Shown piece after piece: positions 1-5,142 of a DNA stretch of 5,142 bases. A model generated the notes under the pieces. That model was not told where the DNA came from. It did not search any database and saw only the letters and a program-made list of their open reading frames with translations. Each line of letters opens with the position of its first letter. Positions within the stretch are counted from its first letter, which is position 1. The stretch spans positions 1 to 5,142 of the forward strand of contig DATKWV010000203.1 in NCBI GenBank assembly GCA_035529405.1, written 5' to 3'. The position numbers were made by a program, and so were the translations under genes. Source of the stretch: DATKWV01 sp035529405. Lineage in GTDB: Bacteria; Planctomycetota; Phycisphaerae; Sedimentisphaerales; Anaerobacaceae.

Positions 1-568
1 AAATACCCGTTTCGAAATCAAATCTTCGGCCGGTGAACATGTAGGGATTGGCAGTGAAGTTGGGGTCCGAGACCGCAACCTGGCCATAGGCGCTGTACTC
101 GTAGCTCTGGCAGCTATCGCCGGACGAATCACTTAAGGCCACAACAGAGCCCAGGCCATCGTAGTGATAGAAATAGACCGCGCTACTATCTGCGACGTTT
201 ATCATACAGACCGGCTCATCAACGCGCGCACCGTGGATGTATTTGCGCAGGAGGTTGTCATTGATGTCGTATTCACCGATAACGTTACCACCGTCATATA
301 AGTACCTGATGGTGTAATTATCGACCTTCTTTTTGATGCGCCTGCCGCTCGTGTCATATTTGTAGTTAACAGCAGTCTCCCAATCCCTTATATCCGGGGG
401 TGTGCTTGCCGTGGTACCTGAATAGCGCAGGAAATCCACCCAGCCGCAATGGGTATCTGAGCCGCCGCTCTCGTCCCTGACAAAGCGCCACTTCAGAGTG
501 ACAGGGCTGGTACTGTTTATAGTGTACGTCTTATTCTGCCAAGGCGCTTTTAGAAGAACTCTAAAGTA
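1..568 (-). CDS. RHS repeat-associated core protein, partial; 5' end apparently broken
   Basis: Reading the minus strand from 568 to the left edge gives about 189 uninterrupted codons. Residues of roughly 8-50 form a beta-sandwich (lectin/MAM-like) end, with the motifs KTYTINS, LKWRFVRDESGG and GWVDFLRYSG. Next come YD-type repeats (NYKYDTSGRRI, RYLYDGGNVIGEYD, LRKYIHGARVDEPVCM), then the RHS core (FYHYDGLGSVVALSD, QSYEYSAYGQV, NPYMFTGRRFDFETG). RHS proteins are large secreted or surface shells that often carry a variable C-terminal toxin or effector; that end lies outside the window. Upstream, the frame meets stop TAA at 571-569, and no ATG, GTG or TTG lies near the upstream end. The first in-frame candidates are GTG at 439-437 and ATG at 205-203, both inside conserved domains and neither with a clear ribosome binding site. 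The gene therefore looks 5'-truncated or frameshifted, and is probably a remnant. The RHS identity is firm; whether it is expressed is unknown. Confidence 0.85.
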
Positions 569-571
569 TTA

Positions 572-599
572 TTGCAGTCGGCCCGGTAGGGGTTATAAT
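572..599 (+). promoter_or_regulatory. Candidate sigma-70 promoter for the SSS symporter gene
   Basis: A perfect TATAAT -10 hexamer lies at 594-599. A weak -35-like TTGCAG (three of six consensus bases) sits at 572-577, leaving a 16-base spacer. Transcription would start near 606, giving a leader of about 40 bases before the ATG at 647. The site falls in the only non-coding gap upstream of the symporter, which fits its role. The -35 is poor and there is no extended -10 TG, so the call rests mainly on the -10 box and its position. Confidence 0.4.
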
Positions 600-634
600 T
601 ACGTCCTGTTTTGTAAATACTAAGATTGGGGGCT

Positions 635-638
635 GAGG
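635..638 (+). promoter_or_regulatory. Ribosome binding site deciding the symporter start
   Basis: GAGG at 635-638 is followed by eight bases and then ATG at 647. This is normal Shine-Dalgarno spacing. An in-frame TTG at 626 would add seven residues, but it would place this GAGG inside the coding sequence, so ATG 647 is the better start. Confidence 0.65.
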
Positions 639-646
639 TTTATCGA

Positions 647-2179
647 ATGGATTTGAATTTTTTCGATATCGGAGTATTCCTCGCATTCATCGGCATTGTC
701 GTTGGTTTCAGCTTATTCAAGAGCCGTAAGGAGAAGACGAGCGAGGATTACTTTTTGGCCAGCCGGGGCTTGAAGTGGTGGCTGATTGGCATTTCGATTG
801 TTGCTGCGAATATCTCGACGGAGCAGTTTGTCGGCATGGCCGGTCAGGGGGCTGGCAGCGTGGGGCTGGCGGTGAGTAACTGGCAATTATTCGGAAGTAT
901 CGGTATTGTAATTATTGCCTTTACCTTATTGCCGCGTTTTCTTCGTGCCGGTATTTATACGATGCCCGAATACCTCGAATATCGCTACAACTCCACGGCT
1001 CGTGCGATTATGGCGCTGACTACGGTTGTAATTTACGTGGCGGTTCTTTTAACGGCCGTGCTTTATTCGGGGGGATTGACGCTGCGGACGATTTTCGGCC
1101 TTTCGATGAGTAAGGGTGTGTGGTTAGTCGGTTTGATAGCGGCGGCCTACACTGCCTGGGGTGGACTGAAGGCTGTGGCGTGGGCTGATTTGTTCCAGGG
1201 ATTGGCGCTGCTTGCCGGGGGTGTTACCATTTTCTTTTTAGGTCTGCACGCCTGCGGGGGGTGGGAGCAGTTTTCAGCTATCAACACGGACAAGCTGCAC
1301 ATGGTCCTTCCGGCCGGCCATGAGGGGCTGCCGTGGACGGGCGTATTCGGCGGCATGTGGATTGTGCTGGTTTATTACTGCGGTTTGAATCAGTTTATTG
1401 TCCAGCGTAATCTTGCGGCCAAGACTCTTCGTGACGGGCAGCTTGGTGTTATTTTCGCCGGGGCTTTGTGGCTGTTGGTGCCGTTTGCTATTGTGATGCC
1501 GGGGATTATGTCTTATCAGCTTTACGGCAGTGAAATGGCCAAGGCAGATGAGGCGTTTCCGATGTTGATTCGCAATCTGGTTCCTGCGGGATTGCGCGGC
1601 TTTATGTTTGCTGCGATTGCGGGGGCGGTAATCAGCTCTTTAGCTTCTATGCTGAATTCTGCTTCGACGATTTTTACGATGGATATTTATAACCGGATGT
1701 TGGATCGCAACGCTTCGCAGAGGCGGCTGTTATTTCTGGGGCGTATTATGACAATGGTTTTTGTGGTTGCGGGCTGCCTGCTGGCGCCGATGCTGGATGA
1801 CCCGAAATTTGGCGGGGTTTTTCAATTTATTCAGCAGTTTCAGGGATACATCTGGCCCGGTGTGGTGGCGGCGTTTCTGTTCGGTATGGTGGTGAAAAAA
1901 GCGCCCGGTGCGGCGGGAGTGGCGGCGCTGATTAGCGGGCCGGTTATTTATGGACTGTTTCAAAGATTTGCAAAGGACATTCATTTTCTGATACAGGTCG
2001 CGATAACATTCTGGCTTGTGCTGATGATTATGGGATTAATTACTTTCTTTAAACCATTGGATAAATCGAGAGAATTGCCAGTTCGTGAGGGCATCGAGAC
2101 AAAGACGGCACGTGAGGTGAAACTTGCCGGGGGTTTGGTGATTGCGGCGGTGGCGGTTTTTTACATTATCTTCTGGTAA
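647..2179 (+). CDS. SSS-family sodium/solute (SGLT-like) symporter
   Basis: An integral inner-membrane symporter of the SSS family (TC 2.A.21), expected to use the sodium gradient to import a sugar or related organic solute. The 510-residue protein is complete. It has about 14 hydrophobic segments, from the first helix (about residues 6-24) to the last, which ends in FYIIFW. It aligns along its length, from memory, with Vibrio vSGLT: SEDYFLA, AANISTEQFVGM (about 53-64), GIYTMPEYLEYRY, NQFIVQRNLAAK (about 248-259), AVISSLASMLNSASTIFTMDIY and FQFIQQFQG. Sodium-site equivalents A53, I56, A327, S330 and S331 are kept. Of the galactose contacts, Q60, Q396 and the gate tyrosine Y244 are kept, but vSGLT E88, S91, N260 and K294 appear as Q80, G83, L241 and W275. 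The substrate is therefore uncertain. I chose ATG 647 over TTG 626 because of the GAGG at 635-638 and because vSGLT begins at a similar point. The stop lies 23 bases from the stop of the convergent GH2 gene, suggesting a shared role in glycan use, though the two genes are not co-transcribed. Confidence 0.95.
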   Translation: MDLNFFDIGVFLAFIGIVVGFSLFKSRKEKTSEDYFLASRGLKWWLIGISIVAANISTEQFVGMAGQGAGSVGLAVSNWQLFGSIGIVIIAFTLLPRFLRAGIYTMPEYLEYRYNSTARAIMALTTVVIYVAVLLTAVLYSGGLTLRTIFGLSMSKGVWLVGLIAAAYTAWGGLKAVAWADLFQGLALLAGGVTIFFLGLHACGGWEQFSAINTDKLHMVLPAGHEGLPWTGVFGGMWIVLVYYCGLNQFIVQRNLAAKTLRDGQLGVIFAGALWLLVPFAIVMPGIMSYQLYGSEMAKADEAFPMLIRNLVPAGLRGFMFAAIAGAVISSLASMLNSASTIFTMDIYNRMLDRNASQRRLLFLGRIMTMVFVVAGCLLAPMLDDPKFGGVFQFIQQFQGYIWPGVVAAFLFGMVVKKAPGAAGVAALISGPVIYGLFQRFAKDIHFLIQVAITFWLVLMIMGLITFFKPLDKSRELPVREGIETKTAREVKLAGGLVIAAVAVFYIIFW

Positions 2180-2202
2180 AAGGTGTTGTAGAATCTTCCT
2201 TA

Positions 2203-5142
2203 TTATTTTTCAGAAGCGGGGATGATATTAAGCTCGGCTATCGAGGCGAATTCCTGGCCGTCGAATCCGGAGAGCGCAACGAAACGTACGAATCTGCCGG
2301 TGCTTGCCTTCTCGAAAAGAACGTTCTTATCGCTCCTGCCTTTCTGGAAAGTTCCGGCGGCGCATGGGCTGCCCCAGTTTTTGCCATCAGTACTTACATA
2401 TACCTTATATTCGAAAATCCAGCCGTTCGACATATCCTGCCGGGGGGTATAGTTCAGGCCTTTGATTGCGATTGGTTCGGGAAGCTCTATTCGGATTTCG
2501 TGCGGGTATGCCTTTGGTGTTAGCTCCCAGGAGGTATGCCAGATAGTACTCGGGTTGCCGTCGATGGCATTATGTCCTTCGTGGCCCGGCGCCTGACTGT
2601 CAACCATTACCACCCGGGCCTTGCTTATCAGGGTCGGTGTTTTGAAGAGGCTTTGGATTTGTTCGGTATCAGTGCTGAGCTTCGGCGAAAAGGCGCTGCT
2701 GTCCATATAACTAAGGAGGCTTTGCAGCATCTGTCTTGCAACCGGGCGCTGGTCGAGGTTGCTGCGAAGGTCGATACTGCAGACGAGGAGTTTGCCGGCG
2801 TCCATCTTTGTTTCAAAAACCAGAGCGAGCCTGCGATTGGTATTCCAGTCGTCAATCACCTGGACGATTGGGCGAAGTTCAGAGGCGAATTCGTCAAGGA
2901 CCATAAATTTAGATTTTGTTACGAGGGGCCACCACTGCCAGTTGCTGTGAAATTCTGTTGGGAATTTTGCCAGAGCCGGATGTTTCGGGTCGCATAAAAT
3001 ACCGAGAGTGTGCGGGGGCTGCTGTCTTGTCCATTGCGTATTCCAGAAGATTGATGTGAAGCCGGCGGGGATGTCACTGTTAATAGAATTCAATTGCGGC
3101 ATAAGCAGCACTTTGCCGCCAGCTTTCAGGGCGACATGAACCTTCTCATCGAAGCTGTCTGCTATTAGTATGTTGTCCGGTGGTTTTGTTTCGTGGCGGG
3201 CGGGATATACCCAGATGTCCCAGTGATTTTCGAACGAGGTTCCCTTTATAGAGATTATTACAATCAGTTTTTTCGGTGCGTCAATATTGGTGAGCGGCAC
3301 ATTGATATTTCCCAGCTTAATGCCGTTGCCTATCGGGATTGTAATCTGAGGTAATTGCCCTGATGTGGCTTTATGGCCGTCGGAGTCATGGATTGACCAG
3401 AGTACATTTGCATTGTTGATAGGGGCCGGCCCGAAATGGGCAATCTCAACGGCGGCACTGAATGTTTCGTCCGTAGTCCAGGTGCGTTTTTTCATTCGCA
3501 GCAGCGGCACGGTTTCGCTGCAGTATTGTTTGTGCTGCTGTGGTTCGATGTAGCCCTTCGAATCCCAGAAGGGGTCGAGAATTCCCACAAGCGCCGTACC
3601 CTGACCGGGGAAGTCGTGGATGTCCAGCAGTTGAAATCCGCCGAAGCCGGGAGTTCGAAGTGATGATTCTATCTCTTCCTTATATAACAAGGCCTGCAGT
3701 TTTCCGGAGGCCATCAGGAAATCCTGTGCCTGGTCGAGCATGTGCTTTTCGGCAAGCGAATCACGGACAATCTCGAAGTTGAGCGCTCTCAGGACGCCGG
3801 TATATTTTTTTATTTCTTTTAGGTTTGGAAATACACACCACTGGCCGATTTCGTGACTTACGACGGGGACGGTATATTTTCCGATGATATTTCGATAGTC
3901 GCTTGCGGTTTCAGGTGGTTTTGCGTTGAAACGGCTGCTGAGGCCTGCGCCCCACTGATGGCCGCGTGGAGCAGGTGTGCTGTGATACTGGTTTTCAGGG
4001 ATGATGGGCCATCCTGCCGCACTGGTATAAAGGCGCCGCGGGTCCTTTTCTTTCCAGTAGTTGACCAGGTCCCCGAGGAACCTTTTTTGATTTTTACCGC
4101 CGGGTTCGTTTCCATAAGCGAGCATGCAAAAAGATGGATGATTGCCGTATGCTTTTAGAATACGGTCGCCCTCGGCGTAAATAAATTTATCAATTGGCTC
4201 GCCGTCGCCGATGGTTGTCCATGCGGGACATTCGACGTGAAATATAATTCCCATTCTGTCGGCGGCCTCGAACGCCGCCTCGGGCGGGCACCATGAATGG
4301 AAGCGCAGGTGGTTAAGGCCGTGTGCCTTAGCGGCTCGTAAGATTCGAAGCCACCCATCGACATCCATGTGCGGATATCCGGTTAGGGGGAAGATGCTGC
4401 ATTCCAATGTGCCGCGCAGGAAGGTAAGACGGTCGTTGATGGTGAATTGTGTTCCTTTTGTGCCGATCTGGCGCATGCCGAATGTTACGGTTTTTTCATC
4501 TCGGAATGTATCGTTAGCCGCTTTGGCTGCGAGTGATACGGACAGCTTGTACAATGCCGGAGAGAACTCGTCCCACAACTGCACCCGGCGGCCCATAGCA
4601 TAGTCAACTTCGAGGATGGTTTCGGGTTTCGACGCGGTGAATTCGATGCTATGCTGTGGGACCGTGTGGGATTGCAGAGTATTGAAGTTTTTCGCCCGGA
4701 CGTTTAGTGTTCCTTTGAGATTTTGATTGCCGGAATTGCTGATTGTTACAATAACCTTCGCTGATTTATTACTTACGTTTGGATAGACCTGAACATCACT
4801 GACCCGGAGACTATCGGCGGCCTGCAGCTCGATTCTGCCGATTATGCCGTTCCAGTTTGTCTGAGTATGGTCGCTGATTGAGTGGGCGTTATCTCCGACG
4901 TTATATTTCATCGAATTGTCCACCCGGATAGTCACCGTATGTATGCCGGGTGTCATCAGACTGCTCAGGTCGTGGATCTGCGGTGTGCAGAGACTGTCGC
5001 GGGTGCCGACGGCGGTACCGTCCACCCAGACCTTTGTTTCCCAATGGCAACGCTCCAGAAAAAGAGTTATTCTTTTGCCGTTCCACTCGGAGGTTATATC
5101 TACCTGCTTCTGGTACCAGGCGGGGCCTTTATAGTGTTTTAC
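2203..5142 (-). CDS. Glycoside hydrolase family 2 protein with C-terminal CBM32-like domain, N-terminus off window
   Basis: A retaining glycosidase-type protein with 979 codons visible. Its beginning, including any signal peptide, lies beyond the right edge. GTG at 5025 is not the start, because coding continues upstream with YKGPAWYQKQVDI and LFLERCHWETKVWVDG, typical of the GH2 N-terminal sugar-binding jelly roll (about 5142-4822). Then follow the GH2 Ig-like domain (about 4818-4471); a TIM barrel (about 4434-3526) with FLRGTLE, LRFHSWCPPEAAF, the probable acid/base Glu in AYGNEP (4105-4107) and the probable nucleophile Glu in SHEIGQW (3850-3852); a beta-sandwich (about 3483-3201); an alpha/beta region that may be glutamine-amidotransferase-like (about 3177-2692; FWNTQW, LGILCDP, IVQVIDDWNTNR); and an F5/8 type C (CBM32-like) domain (about 2625-2215; AIDGNPSTIWHT, YKVYVSTDGKNW, GRFVRFVAL). 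The two glutamates are 85 residues apart, usual for GH2. The frame is intact. GH2 covers beta-galactosidase, beta-glucuronidase, beta-mannosidase and others; the exact activity cannot be read here. The likely location is the periplasm or outside the cell. Confidence 0.93.
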   Translation of the reverse strand, partial: VKHYKGPAWYQKQVDITSEWNGKRITLFLERCHWETKVWVDGTAVGTRDSLCTPQIHDLSSLMTPGIHTVTIRVDNSMKYNVGDNAHSISDHTQTNWNGIIGRIELQAADSLRVSDVQVYPNVSNKSAKVIVTISNSGNQNLKGTLNVRAKNFNTLQSHTVPQHSIEFTASKPETILEVDYAMGRRVQLWDEFSPALYKLSVSLAAKAANDTFRDEKTVTFGMRQIGTKGTQFTINDRLTFLRGTLECSIFPLTGYPHMDVDGWLRILRAAKAHGLNHLRFHSWCPPEAAFEAADRMGIIFHVECPAWTTIGDGEPIDKFIYAEGDRILKAYGNHPSFCMLAYGNEPGGKNQKRFLGDLVNYWKEKDPRRLYTSAAGWPIIPENQYHSTPAPRGHQWGAGLSSRFNAKPPETASDYRNIIGKYTVPVVSHEIGQWCVFPNLKEIKKYTGVLRALNFEIVRDSLAEKHMLDQAQDFLMASGKLQALLYKEEIESSLRTPGFGGFQLLDIHDFPGQGTALVGILDPFWDSKGYIEPQQHKQYCSETVPLLRMKKRTWTTDETFSAAVEIAHFGPAPINNANVLWSIHDSDGHKATSGQLPQITIPIGNGIKLGNINVPLTNIDAPKKLIVIISIKGTSFENHWDIWVYPARHETKPPDNILIADSFDEKVHVALKAGGKVLLMPQLNSINSDIPAGFTSIFWNTQWTRQQPPHTLGILCDPKHPALAKFPTEFHSNWQWWPLVTKSKFMVLDEFASELRPIVQVIDDWNTNRRLALVFETKMDAGKLLVCSIDLRSNLDQRPVARQMLQSLLSYMDSSAFSPKLSTDTEQIQSLFKTPTLISKARVVMVDSQAPGHEGHNAIDGNPSTIWHTSWELTPKAYPHEIRIELPEPIAIKGLNYTPRQDMSNGWIFEYKVYVSTDGKNWGSPCAAGTFQKGRSDKNVLFEKASTGRFVRFVALSGFDGQEFASIAELNIIPASEK

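Noticed and set aside
565..621. Six-base inverted repeat AGTATT/AATACT flanking the candidate promoter, as a possible operator.
   Set aside because: The arms do not extend beyond six bases and are about 45 bases apart. A match this short is likely by chance in this gap.
550..642. Minus-strand open stretch in another frame (ending NYNPYRADCNNTLEFF) that might supply the missing RHS N-terminus.
   Set aside because: It is only about 30 codons, lacks recognisable RHS or beta-sandwich motifs, and is closed upstream by a stop at 642-640. There is no evidence it joins the RHS frame.
564..686. 41-codon minus-strand ORF with ATG at 686 that ends at a TAG just upstream of the RHS segment.
   Set aside because: It overlaps the start of the clear symporter gene in antisense, has no clear ribosome binding site and matches no family I recognise.
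2178..2210. Possible terminator between the convergent genes (AAGG...CCTT followed by a T-rich run).
   Set aside because: The stem is only four pairs with a loop of about 15 bases, too weak to call an intrinsic terminator.
2536..2997. 153-codon plus-strand ORF opposite the GH2 gene.
   Set aside because: It lies wholly antisense to a strongly conserved GH2 reading frame (amidotransferase-like and CBM32-like region), and its translation resembles no known family.
5023..5025. GTG as the start codon of the GH2 protein.
   Set aside because: The same frame continues upstream to the window edge with conserved GH2 N-terminal residues (YKGPAWYQ, ERCHWETKVW), so the true start is outside.

Overview
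The window suggests a sugar-degrading environmental bacterium. The best guess is the Planctomycetota (Phycisphaerae/Sedimentisphaerales-like) or the wider PVC/Bacteroidota range. This rests on remembered family resemblance: an RHS core with phrases such as DEPVCMI and QSYEYSAYGQV, a vSGLT-type sodium symporter, and a large multidomain GH2 enzyme ending in a CBM32-like module. No marker gene fixes the taxonomy, so this is inference. Base composition looks moderate and even throughout.

Layout. Positions 1-568 (minus strand) hold the RHS/YD-repeat-associated core of a large cell-surface-type protein. Its C-terminal end lies beyond the left edge. Its upstream end breaks off abruptly inside a beta-sandwich domain, with no start codon. 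A 78-base gap (569-646) carries a candidate promoter and ribosome binding site for the next gene. Positions 647-2179 (plus strand) are a complete SSS-family sodium/solute symporter of 510 residues. After only 23 bases, 2203-5142 (minus strand) is a multidomain glycoside hydrolase family 2 protein. It is complete at its C-terminus but runs off the right edge at its N-terminus. The gene pair is therefore convergent, stop to stop.

How the genes may work together. The GH2 enzyme would cut a glycan, with its CBM32-like module helping to hold the polymer, and the symporter could import a released sugar or sugar derivative using the sodium gradient. Opposite strands mean they are not one operon. The symporter keeps the sodium-site residues of vSGLT but has lost several of its galactose-contacting residues, so the cargo is probably not bound the way vSGLT binds galactose. 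The RHS fragment appears unrelated to sugar use and may be a remnant of a rearrangement.

I found no tRNA, rRNA, CRISPR array, insertion sequence or clearly new system. The points most worth a second look are the RHS breakpoint, the rewired sugar site of the symporter, and the uncharacterised GH2 architecture.
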